NCBI RefSeq assembly: GCF_038008685.1 | Contig: NZ_JBBOZQ010000001.1 | Coordinates: 4,402,001-4,466,000, forward strand | Direction of reading: 5' to 3' | From: Lysinibacillus sp. FSL W8-0992 | GTDB taxonomy: Bacteria; Bacillota; Bacilli; Bacillales_A; Planococcaceae | Length of the DNA stretch: 64,000 nt | In this document: positions 24,138 to 31,745 of the stretch, piece after piece | How positions within the stretch are numbered: the first letter of the stretch is position 1 | How the letters are laid out: every line of letters begins with the position of its first letter | Program-made: the position numbers and the translations under genes | The notes under the pieces: model-generated | Told to the model about the DNA's origin: nothing | The model's input: the letters and a program-made list of their open reading frames with translations, nothing else | Database searches by the model: none

Positions 24138-24467
24138 CTAATCCATCCCCTTAATTTCTTCAAAATATTTTAATATTGATTCTAACTCCTTCAGTCGATT
24201 TTCTACTAATGCCTTTCCTAAATCTGTGATACGGTAATACTTTCTAATTCTTCCTTCGTATTCTTCTGAAAATACATCAACATAATCATTCGCCGTCAAA
24301 CGTTTTAATATTGGATAAATTGAGCCATCAGAAATAGAAAAACACTTGCTCTCTTTCAATTCTTTAGTCAATTCATAGCCATACATCGTTTTTTTCTGTA
24401 GCATCATTAAAATAGCAATTTCAAATAAACCCTTAAGATATTGCGTATTATTATTTTTGTTGTCCAT
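24138..24467 (-). CDS. PadR-family transcriptional regulator
   Basis: A 109-residue PadR-type winged-helix regulator. Features are LFEIAILMMLQKKTMYGYEL (about 13-32), the ISDGSIYPILKRLTANDYV recognition helix and wing, and YRITDLGKALVENRL. I chose ATG 24467 (MDNKNNN); the longer TTG start at 24488 lies inside the promoter. There is no ribosome site ahead of ATG 24467; the -10 TATAAT ends six bases before it, so the mRNA is probably leaderless. It is likely autorepressed through the palindromes at 24488-24515. The HAAS gene follows directly. Confidence 0.88.
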   Translation of the reverse strand: MDNKNNNTQYLKGLFEIAILMMLQKKTMYGYELTKELKESKCFSISDGSIYPILKRLTANDYVDVFSEEYEGRIRKYYRITDLGKALVENRLKELESILKYFEEIKGMD

Positions 24468-24473
24468 AAGGTA

Positions 24474-24515
24474 ATTATATTTTACCAATACATATGTATC
24501 AATTACATATATGTA
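24474..24515 (-). promoter_or_regulatory. padR promoter with two PadR-type palindromes
   Basis: On the minus strand: TTGATA (24497-24502), 17 bases, TATAAT (24474-24479). The 12-bp palindromes ATACATATGTAT (24488-24499) and TACATATATGTA (24504-24515) flank or overlap the -35. A further ATACATAT half lies at 24522. PadR proteins commonly bind ATGTA/TACAT dyads. Confidence 0.75.
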
Positions 24516-24634
24516 TAATTAATACATATCATTTTTTATTTGTGTAAGGAACAGTGCATTATAAATGCCACAATATGACGTCTAATTTTATGTAATATCA
24601 ACTCCTTTTTATTTTTCAACACAAAATTTCAAAT

Positions 24635-24671
24635 AAAAAGTGCCTTCCTCTATTACATAAAGGAAGACACT
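24635..24671 (-). terminator. terminator of the catabolic gene set
   Basis: AGTGTCTTCCT/AGGAAGGCACT stem on the minus strand (one G-T pair) followed by TTTTTA. It lies just after the iron alcohol dehydrogenase stop. Confidence 0.85.
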
Positions 24672-24684
24672 CAGACTTAATTGT

Positions 24685-25869
24685 TTAAAACTCATAATAA
24701 TAAGCAATTTTGTAAAGCGCCATTAACTCGTCGTGCGTTGGCACTTTAGGGTTATTTCCTGGACTACCACTTGCAATTGCATCGGTTGCCATTTTTGGAA
24801 TTGCCGCAAAAAATGCATCCTCCTCAATTCCCCATTGCTGTAAATTGCCAATGTTCATCTTTTTACACAGTTTTTTTATTGATTCAATTACTAAATTTGC
24901 TAGCTCTTCTTGTGTTCCATTTTTTCCATCCTTATTAAAAAATTGTCCTATGTCTGCTAAGCGATCCACACATGCATCCTTAGTAAAGTCTAATACCGCT
25001 GGTAGCAGCATCGCATTTGAAATTCCATGAGGCACATGGAAGAGTGCACCTATAGGACGTGACATACCATGCACTAAAGCTACTGATGCATTGGAAAACG
25101 ATAGTCCTGCTTGCATGGAGCCTAGAGACATCGCCTCTCGCGCATCGATGTCATCACCATGCTCATAAACTTTTAACAAATTATTAATAATTAAATCCAT
25201 CGCCGATAATGCTAATACATTTGAATATGGATGTGCTAAACGTGATAAATAGCTTTCAATAGCATGGCTTAATGCATCAATGCCAGTCGCAGCTGTGATG
25301 GCTGGTGGAGAAGTTATCGTTAACATTGGGTCGACAATTGCAACTGGTGGCATAAAAGCTTGTTGTTTTATCATCATTTTTACATCATTAGTCGTGTTGG
25401 TAATAACGGTAGCATCTGTAGCTTCTGAGCCTGTGCCTGCTGTAGTCGGGACTGCTATATGTGGAATAGGCGCTTGCTCAGCGATTTTCGCCATTTTCAT
25501 GTAATCACCAATGTATCCACCGTTTGTTGCTACAACAGCAATCGCTTTAGCTGTATCAATGCAACTTCCCCCACCGACAGAAATGATGACATCACATTGC
25601 GCAGATAGCAAAATTTCAAGACCTTCTGCTACATACGTATCCACTGGCTCAGTTGTTACCCCTAAATACGAAACCGCTTCCAAACCATTGACTGTCAATA
25701 ATGACTTACACTGATTGACAAACCCTAAGCTATCCATTATTGGATCGCTAACGATTAGTGCCTTCGTACCTAGTTTTTTAGCATATAGACCAACCTCTTC
25801 GAAAGCATCTCTTCCATAAATAATTGTCCCTGGAGAATTTACAGTGAAGGTTGTTTTTGTTTGAATCAT
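24685..25869 (-). CDS. iron-containing alcohol dehydrogenase
   Basis: A 394-residue group III alcohol dehydrogenase from ATG 25869, with GGAGGAG upstream. The nucleotide-binding region has ISVGGGSCIDTAKAIA (about 90-105). Metal ligands are expected in DALSHAIESYLSRLAHP and ALVHGMSRPIGALFHVPHG (three His plus an Asp further upstream). The family oxidises or reduces short alcohols and 4-hydroxybutyrate- or propanediol-type substrates with NAD(P). Being last in a set with hydroxyacid and semialdehyde enzymes suggests it makes or removes a hydroxyacid or semialdehyde. Substrate cannot be set from sequence. Confidence 0.88.
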   Translation of the reverse strand: MIQTKTTFTVNSPGTIIYGRDAFEEVGLYAKKLGTKALIVSDPIMDSLGFVNQCKSLLTVNGLEAVSYLGVTTEPVDTYVAEGLEILLSAQCDVIISVGGGSCIDTAKAIAVVATNGGYIGDYMKMAKIAEQAPIPHIAVPTTAGTGSEATDATVITNTTNDVKMMIKQQAFMPPVAIVDPMLTITSPPAITAATGIDALSHAIESYLSRLAHPYSNVLALSAMDLIINNLLKVYEHGDDIDAREAMSLGSMQAGLSFSNASVALVHGMSRPIGALFHVPHGISNAMLLPAVLDFTKDACVDRLADIGQFFNKDGKNGTQEELANLVIESIKKLCKKMNIGNLQQWGIEEDAFFAAIPKMATDAIASGSPGNNPKVPTHDELMALYKIAYYYEF

Positions 25870-25886
25870 AACGCATCTCTCCTCCA

Positions 25887-26651
25887 TTATTGAGCAGTAT
25901 AACCGCCATCTAATACAATCGCCTGACCTGTTAAGCCTTTTGCTACATCACTAGCTAAATAGAGTGCAAGTCCTGTAATCTCTGAAACGTCTAACAAGCG
26001 CTTTTGAGGGACAAGAGGGTATAAAACCTGCTCCAGTACTTCTTCTACTTGGATACCCCGTGTCTTTGCTAAATCTGTAAACTGATTACGGACTAATTCC
26101 GTATCCACATATCCTGGACATATAGCATTAACAGTAATACCATCATTGGCCACTTCAAGTGCTGCGACTTTGGTTAACCCGATTAGCCCATGTTTTGCGG
26201 CATTGTATCCTGCTTTACCAGCAAAACCAATAACGCCGTTTATTGATGCCATATTAATAATGCGTCCAAATTTATTTTTCTTCATATGAGGTAATGCATA
26301 TTTCATTGTGACAAATGGTGCAACAAGCATTACTTTTTGCATTTGTTCAAATATTTCAGTCGGAAAATCCTCGATGTAAGAAACATGTTGGAATCCTGCA
26401 TTATTAATTAAAATATCAATTGTGTTAAATTTCTCAACGGTGAAGGCAATCGCATCGCCAATTGCTTGTTCATCTGTAACATCACATGTATAAGCTGTTA
26501 ATAGTGGATTTTGTTCTACCGCTTCAGCTAAGCGTTGCTCATTCATATCCGAAATAACAACATTCGCCCCTTGCTCAGCAAAAGCTTGAGCAATTGACAG
26601 ACCAATTCCACGTGCAGCGCCAGTAATAAATACTGTTTTGCCATCAATCAC
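25887..26651 (-). CDS. 3-hydroxybutyrate dehydrogenase (SDR)
   Basis: A 254-residue SDR starting at GTG 26651 behind GGAGGG. Motifs: TGAARGIG (NAD binding, about 10-17), NNAGFQHVSYIEDFP, catalytic Tyr/Lys in AGYNAAKHG, and the C-terminal VPQKRLLDVSEI and LDGGYTAQ that mark D-3-hydroxybutyrate dehydrogenases. It converts 3-hydroxybutyrate to acetoacetate with NAD. A GntP permease gene lies 12 bases upstream in the same direction, as in the B. subtilis yxjC-yxjF region, supporting uptake and oxidation of 3-hydroxybutyrate or a related acid. Confidence 0.9.
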   Translation of the reverse strand: MIDGKTVFITGAARGIGLSIAQAFAEQGANVVISDMNEQRLAEAVEQNPLLTAYTCDVTDEQAIGDAIAFTVEKFNTIDILINNAGFQHVSYIEDFPTEIFEQMQKVMLVAPFVTMKYALPHMKKNKFGRIINMASINGVIGFAGKAGYNAAKHGLIGLTKVAALEVANDGITVNAICPGYVDTELVRNQFTDLAKTRGIQVEEVLEQVLYPLVPQKRLLDVSEITGLALYLASDVAKGLTGQAIVLDGGYTAQ

Positions 26652-26663
26652 TTCGTTTCCCTC

Positions 26664-27980
26664 CTACATTCCAATTGAGAATAATATAATCGCAATAACT
26701 GTACCAATAATTGGTATAATGACTGTCAATGCCCCGAAAGGCAAATAGGCATCCTTATGTTTTTCATTACATACAGAATTTATCGTCGTCACAACATAGC
26801 CGCCATGTGGCAATGAATCAAGCGAGCCAGAAGCAATCGCGATTGTTCGGTGTAATGCTTCCGTATTTACTCCCATGTCAATATAATGAGGAGCAAGTAA
26901 TGGCATCGCAATCGTTTGCCCACCTGATGCTGACCCTGTTAAACCTGCAATAACAGCGATAGCAATAGCACCGCCAATTAATGGATTTCCAGGAATATTG
27001 GTCATTAAATCTACAGTTGCAACGAATGATGGTGTAGCTTTTACAACACCCCCAAAGCCTACTACTGCAGCCGTATTAGCAATAGCTACAACAGCACCCA
27101 TCGCACCTGCTGCGAGTGTCGCACTAACAGATTTTGAATACTTATAACTTACTAAATATGCCATAATACAACCGCTCGTTAGCGCAACGATTAAAGCCGA
27201 CGTGCCAAGTGAGTCATGGAAAATAAACGAAATCAGTAAAACTACTAATAATGGCACTAAGCTTAAAATAGGGCTAGGTAGCTTACGTGTTTCGTCAACT
27301 ACTGGATCCGTTGAACGTTCAATAAACACTTCACCCTTTTTCACTGCACGTTTAATCATCCAGTTCAACCATAGTGCGCCACCCACCGCCATAAATACTG
27401 CGACCACAATACTAACTTCCCATCCTGCATATGGTGTCGTATGTAAGTATTCAATCGGAATCCAGTTCTGAATCTCTGGTGAGCCTGCTGATGTCATCGT
27501 AAAAGTCACAGATCCCAAACCAAGTGCCGCAGGAATAAAACGACGCGGGAAATTCGCTTGCTTAAATAAACTAATAGCCATCGGATAAACAGAGAAAGCT
27601 ACAATAAATACCGAGACACCACCATACGTTAAAACTGCTGCTGCAGCCACCACAGCAAAAGTAGCATATTTCACGCCAATTTTTTCAACAATCCATTTGG
27701 AAACACTATCTGCTGCACCTGTATCTTCCATTACCTTTCCAAAGATTGCACCTGCCATGAACATTAAATACCAAGAACCAACGAAGCCAGTAAATCCATT
27801 CATATAACTCGTTAAGAAATTAGCTTGATTGTCATTTGCAGTTTGTGGGAAGAAAGCTAGACCATTCGTTACAGCCGCTATTAAAGCTGTTAATGGTGCT
27901 GAAATAAGTAAATTGACACCTCTCATTGTTAAATAGACTAAAAGTGCTAAACTTCCAAAAAGTCCAATATACGCTAACAT
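26664..27980 (-). CDS. GntP-family permease
   Basis: A 438-residue permease with about 12 hydrophobic segments and GntP features, such as ALGLGSVTFTMTSAGSPEIQ and ITGSASGG-like loops (VIAGLTGSASGGQTIAMPL, SGSLDSLPHGGYVV). The ribosome site AGGTGGG favours ATG 27980 over ATG 27986. GntP carriers take up gluconate and other hydroxyacids; linked with 3-hydroxybutyrate dehydrogenase, uptake of 3-hydroxybutyrate or 3-hydroxyisobutyrate is the likely role. The upstream spacer holds an interspersed repeat, so expression may depend on the methylmalonate-semialdehyde dehydrogenase transcript. Confidence 0.9.
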   Translation of the reverse strand: MLAYIGLFGSLALLVYLTMRGVNLLISAPLTALIAAVTNGLAFFPQTANDNQANFLTSYMNGFTGFVGSWYLMFMAGAIFGKVMEDTGAADSVSKWIVEKIGVKYATFAVVAAAAVLTYGGVSVFIVAFSVYPMAISLFKQANFPRRFIPAALGLGSVTFTMTSAGSPEIQNWIPIEYLHTTPYAGWEVSIVVAVFMAVGGALWLNWMIKRAVKKGEVFIERSTDPVVDETRKLPSPILSLVPLLVVLLISFIFHDSLGTSALIVALTSGCIMAYLVSYKYSKSVSATLAAGAMGAVVAIANTAAVVGFGGVVKATPSFVATVDLMTNIPGNPLIGGAIAIAVIAGLTGSASGGQTIAMPLLAPHYIDMGVNTEALHRTIAIASGSLDSLPHGGYVVTTINSVCNEKHKDAYLPFGALTVIIPIIGTVIAIILFSIGM

Positions 27981-28044
27981 CCACATCCCACCTATCTTTT
28001 TATAGAAAGTGCTATGTTACATCCAATATTATTCGTATTTTTAC

Positions 28045-28165
28045 GCAATAGGTGAAGCTTTCCGCGGGCAAGCATTGAACAGATTCCCTCACTACGCTTT
28101 AGTCTCGAGTTGTTCGTTCGCTTGTTCTTCCCGCTGGAGTCACCACCTTTTGTTCCATTGAAATT
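28045..28165 (-). repeat. GC-rich interspersed repeat, copy 3
   Basis: It contains GCTTTCCGCGGGCAAGC at one end and CCCGCTGGAGTCACCACC at the other, with imperfect inner palindromes (CACTACGCTTTAGTCTCGAG). It sits between mmsA and the permease gene of the same operon, so it is probably transcribed. Confidence 0.75.
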
Positions 28166-28223
28166 CGTTATTTTCCTTTTAATACTATTTATGAAATTAA
28201 CTCAAGTGATACAGCTCTATCCA

Positions 28224-29744
28224 TTAATCGTTATTACTTGGGAATGCAAATGTAGATGCCGATGAAGCATTACTTGTCATCCAGCGTTCAGAAATTGTTT
28301 TAGTCTTTGTAAAGAAACGTGCCTGATCTGGTCCAAACATATGCCCCTCACCAAAACGTGAGCCTTTAAATCCAGCAAAGTTATGGTAACCAACAGGAAT
28401 TGGAATTGGTACATTCACACCTACCATTCCTACATCAATCTCTGTTGTAAATTTCCGAGCTGCAAGCCCATCATTTGTAAAGATCGTAACTCCATTGCCA
28501 AGCTCATGCTCGTTAATAAGCTCGATTGCCTCTTCTAATGAATCCACGCGTACGACATTGCGGGCAGGTCCAAATACTTCTTGCTCATATATTTCCATAC
28601 CTGGTTTTACATGATCTAATAATGTAGGACCTACAAAAAATCCTTTTGATTCGTTTACAATAGCTAGCTCACGACCATCACAAACAACAGTTGCCCCTTC
28701 TGATTCCCCTTTATCAATTGCAGCAAGAATTGCTTCTTTAGATTGCTGTGATATAACTGGACCAAAGTCTGTATCCTTATCTGTATAAGCGCCTACTTTT
28801 AATGCTGTAATTTTTTCTTTTAATATTGCTACTAGACGATCTGCTGTTTCTTTACCAACAGGCATTATTGTAGAAATTGCCATACAACGTTGTGATGCTG
28901 CTCCATATGCTGCACCGATAAATGCATTTGCAACTTGCTCAAGGTCTGCATCAGGCATTACGACCATATTATTTTTTCCTCCGCCTAAAGCAGTGACACG
29001 TTTACCATATTTTGAACCTGTTTCATAAATGTATTTAGCAACCGGTGTTGAACCAACAAATGAAATCGCTTGCACAATTGGGTTTTCTAAAAGTTCATTT
29101 ACTGCATCTTTATCGCCATTCACTACTGTCCAAATACCATCTGGCAACCCAGCCTTTTTCCATAGCTCACTCACATATAACGCTGTCATTGGTACTCTCT
29201 CCGATGCTTTTAATACAACGGCGTTCCCTACAGCAATAGCCATACTCGTTTGTGCTAACGGCACCATAATTGGAAAATTAAATGGAGAGATTGCCGCTAC
29301 AACACCTAAAGGATACTTAGCCGAATAGGCATTAATTTGCCCGCCAACGTTTACAGAGTACTCTCCTTTTACTAGATGGGGAGCACCAATTGCTAAATCA
29401 ACCGACTCTAGCCCTCGTGTAATTTCACCTCTTGCATCTTCAATCGTTTTACCACTTTCCGTACAAATAATTTGTAATAATTCTTCCATATTATCTGTCA
29501 CTAAATTACGGAATTTTAATACGACCTCCGCACGTTTGGATACTGATGTATCACGCCATTTAGGAAATGCTGCCTGTGCTTTAGCAATTGCCTCCCGTGT
29601 CTCTTCTACTGTTGCTAGTGGAACTTTTGCGATGATGTCACCTGTTGTAGGATTATAAACCGAACCGTACCGACCACTTTGCCCCTCAATCATTTCTCCA
29701 CCGATAAAATGTGTTAAAGTTTTCACTTCTTGCGCTGTTGTCAT
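28224..29744 (-). CDS. mmsA: CoA-acylating methylmalonate-semialdehyde dehydrogenase
   Basis: A 506-residue aldehyde dehydrogenase of the MmsA/IolA type. Features: AISPFNFPIMVPL (about 155-167), NAD-binding FVGSTPVAKYIYETGSKYGK, GGGKNNMVVMPDADLE in place of the usual Glu motif, and catalytic Cys in AASQRCMAIS. The family converts methylmalonate semialdehyde (valine pathway) or malonate semialdehyde (inositol, beta-alanine) to propionyl- or acetyl-CoA. The next gene upstream encodes a 3-hydroxyisobutyrate dehydrogenase-like protein, so the valine-pathway substrate is favoured. Strong AAGGAGG start. Confidence 0.92.
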   Translation of the reverse strand: MTTAQEVKTLTHFIGGEMIEGQSGRYGSVYNPTTGDIIAKVPLATVEETREAIAKAQAAFPKWRDTSVSKRAEVVLKFRNLVTDNMEELLQIICTESGKTIEDARGEITRGLESVDLAIGAPHLVKGEYSVNVGGQINAYSAKYPLGVVAAISPFNFPIMVPLAQTSMAIAVGNAVVLKASERVPMTALYVSELWKKAGLPDGIWTVVNGDKDAVNELLENPIVQAISFVGSTPVAKYIYETGSKYGKRVTALGGGKNNMVVMPDADLEQVANAFIGAAYGAASQRCMAISTIMPVGKETADRLVAILKEKITALKVGAYTDKDTDFGPVISQQSKEAILAAIDKGESEGATVVCDGRELAIVNESKGFFVGPTLLDHVKPGMEIYEQEVFGPARNVVRVDSLEEAIELINEHELGNGVTIFTNDGLAARKFTTEIDVGMVGVNVPIPIPVGYHNFAGFKGSRFGEGHMFGPDQARFFTKTKTISERWMTSNASSASTFAFPSNND

Positions 29745-29759
29745 AACTATTTTCCTCCT

Positions 29760-30653
29760 TTAATGTTGTTTAATAATGCATTTTTCCTTCAGACTTAAAT
29801 AAGCTGCCGACATATCGTTTTCACCATAGCCCTCTGCTGATATATCATTGTAAAGATTCACTAGCTGTTCCCCTATCCGAAGAGGCACACCTGCTTCATC
29901 AGCCATATTTTTAGCTAGCCTTAAATCTTTTAGTAATAGATTTGTAGAAAAACCAGGCTCATAATTTTCATTTTTCATATATTCTAAGTAATTGCGTTCG
30001 TAAATACGACTTTGTCCATAGCTATTACTTAATACTTCGTAAAGTGTATTAGCTGGTATCCCCATATTTTCTCCAAGGACAATCGTTTCAGCTACCGCCT
30101 GTGTGTAAAAACCAATCATTAAATTGTTGAGTAATTTAATACGTGTACCGATACTAGGTGATGCACCAAGATGATAGACGTTTTTTCCAACTATTCCGAA
30201 AATTTCAGCTCCACTTTGATAATCTTTTTCTTCTCCACCTACCATAATTGTTAGAGTTGCATTGATTGCACCAATAACTCCACCACTTACAGGAGCTCCT
30301 AGATAACGTAAGCCCAATGATTGCGCCTTCTTATGTAGCACATCATTTAGCTCAGGATTTACTGTACTAAAATCTATCAGCAAGCTTTCTTGCTTAGCAT
30401 TTTGTAAAATCCCTTCTTCTGATGTAAAGACATGTTCAACTATTTGCGGTGTTGGTAAGCTTGTCATAATGACATCACTTTGCTTTACAAGTTCTTGTGC
30501 AGTTGTTACACCCATACCACCTTCTGCAATAAATTGCTCCATTGCTTTTGTATTCGTGTCAAAACCGTACACTTCATAACCTGCGCGAAGTAAGTTAATC
30601 GACATTGGTAAACCCATATTGCCTAGGCCGATAAAACCTAATTTCTCTTTCAT
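29760..30653 (-). CDS. 3-hydroxyisobutyrate dehydrogenase-like protein
   Basis: A 297-residue beta-hydroxyacid dehydrogenase from ATG 30653, with a GGGGGG site upstream. The Rossmann motif is GFIGLGNMGLPMS (about 5-17), the substrate signature LGAPVSGGVIGAINATLTIM (about 116-135) and the catalytic Lys region RIKLLNNLMIGF (about 165-176). It would oxidise 3-hydroxyisobutyrate to methylmalonate semialdehyde, feeding the MmsA enzyme encoded 15 bases downstream. It is first in the set and divergent from the TetR gene, whose dyads lie in the spacer. Confidence 0.88.
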   Translation of the reverse strand: MKEKLGFIGLGNMGLPMSINLLRAGYEVYGFDTNTKAMEQFIAEGGMGVTTAQELVKQSDVIMTSLPTPQIVEHVFTSEEGILQNAKQESLLIDFSTVNPELNDVLHKKAQSLGLRYLGAPVSGGVIGAINATLTIMVGGEEKDYQSGAEIFGIVGKNVYHLGASPSIGTRIKLLNNLMIGFYTQAVAETIVLGENMGIPANTLYEVLSNSYGQSRIYERNYLEYMKNENYEPGFSTNLLLKDLRLAKNMADEAGVPLRIGEQLVNLYNDISAEGYGENDMSAAYLSLKEKCIIKQH

Positions 30654-30750
30654 TCGAGTCCCCCCATTTCCTGTGAATTGCGTTAATAAGCGCTGATACA
30701 CTAGCAAACTTTACGTTTTTATCGTAACATTAATAACGAGATACTCTTGA

Positions 30751-30775
30751 TGACCGCGGTCACTGACTTCGGTCA
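30751..30775. promoter_or_regulatory. tandem TGAC-N4-GTCA dyads, TetR operator
   Basis: TGACCGCGGTCA (30751-30762) is a perfect 12-bp palindrome, and TGACTTCGGTCA (30764-30775) is an imperfect copy 13 bases on. They lie between the divergent tetR and 3-hydroxyisobutyrate dehydrogenase genes, as expected for a TetR repressor of the catabolic set. Confidence 0.7.
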
Positions 30776-30886
30776 CTTAAATCATAAACAAACTTAATAT
30801 AGCACGTCAATCAAAAAATTTTATATTTTCTGAATAAATTTTATGGTCATTATTATAGGATATTTTAATTACGGAGGCAGAAGGGC

Positions 30887-31504
30887 ATGAATTCGTTAAC
30901 TACTCGCCAAAAAAAGGCATTAGAAACTCGGGAAAAACTACTCAAAACTTCATTAGATTTATTTAATAAACATGGATATGAGCATGTGTCTGTTGAACAA
31001 ATTACGAAAGCATGTAACGTATCAAAGGGGACTTTCTATACACATTTCCCATCCAAATATGATGTTATTTTGGAAAAATTCGAGGAGCTTGATAGTTTTT
31101 ATAGTACAGTCGAAAAAAATATTGATCAAACATTATCGGCAAGTGACAAAATTCTCGCGCTTTATAAGGAGCAAATGCTTTATTTAACAAATGTTGTTGG
31201 AAAAGATTTATTGCGAACAGTATATTCTGCCGCAATGACCAATCAAGTTGAACAAAACCATTATTTAATTAGCCCTCAACGTAAAATCTTCCAAATTATC
31301 AATACTTATATTGAAGAGGGCGTTCAGCAAGGAGAATTTGATAACGGTTTACAAGCGAAACAAATGCAACAAATTATTCAGCGCTGCATGCGCGCGAATG
31401 TTTATGATTGGTTAATTCATAACGAGGAATTTGATTTAGTTTCAGAAATGGCACACTTTACAGCAGTTGTTCTAAATGGCATGAAGGTTCATCCTACAAA
31501 ATAG
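30887..31504 (+). CDS. TetR-family regulator
   Basis: A 205-residue TetR-type regulator. The N-terminal helix-turn-helix is clear: TREKLLKTSLDLFNKHGYEH and ITKACNVSKGTFYTHFPSK (about residues 13-60). The C-terminal ligand domain is not assignable to a ligand. It is divergent from the hydroxyacid/semialdehyde operon, and the TGACCGCGGTCA dyads lie between them. It most likely represses that operon and responds to a pathway acid or CoA ester. Start follows ACGGAGG. Confidence 0.9.
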   Translation: MNSLTTRQKKALETREKLLKTSLDLFNKHGYEHVSVEQITKACNVSKGTFYTHFPSKYDVILEKFEELDSFYSTVEKNIDQTLSASDKILALYKEQMLYLTNVVGKDLLRTVYSAAMTNQVEQNHYLISPQRKIFQIINTYIEEGVQQGEFDNGLQAKQMQQIIQRCMRANVYDWLIHNEEFDLVSEMAHFTAVVLNGMKVHPTK

Positions 31505-31516
31505 CAAAAATTACAA

Positions 31517-31546
31517 TAAGAGCACCTCGATATTGTCGAGGTGCTC
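31517..31546 (+). terminator. hairpin after tetR
   Basis: GAGCACCTCGA/TCGAGGTGCTC perfect 11-base stem with a five-base loop, 13 bases after the TetR stop. No T tract follows, so termination strength is uncertain. Confidence 0.55.
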
Positions 31547-31591
31547 AGAGTGTTGACAGAAAGTATATGGAAGTTCTTGCTCACTATTTTT

Positions 31592-31735
31592 TAATTAGTT
31601 GATTGGAGCGAAGAGTGGGCAACTGCTGCGTGAACAGCACAAAACGTAAAACGCAACAAACCGCGCATTAGCGAGGGTTGCGGCTTACGACGTGCCCGCG
31701 GAAAGCGCCCGCCCATAGCGGAAATCAACGGCAAT
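31592..31735 (+). repeat. GC-rich interspersed repeat, copy 4
   Basis: It begins GATTGGAGCGAAGAGTGG and ends with CGTGCCCGCGGAAAGCGCCC and GCCCATAGCGG; a middle inner arm reads GCGAGGGTTGCGGCTTACG. It is in the orientation opposite to copies 1-3. It lies between convergent tetR and the GGDEF/EAL gene. Confidence 0.75.
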
Positions 31736-31745
31736 GTGCTATCAA

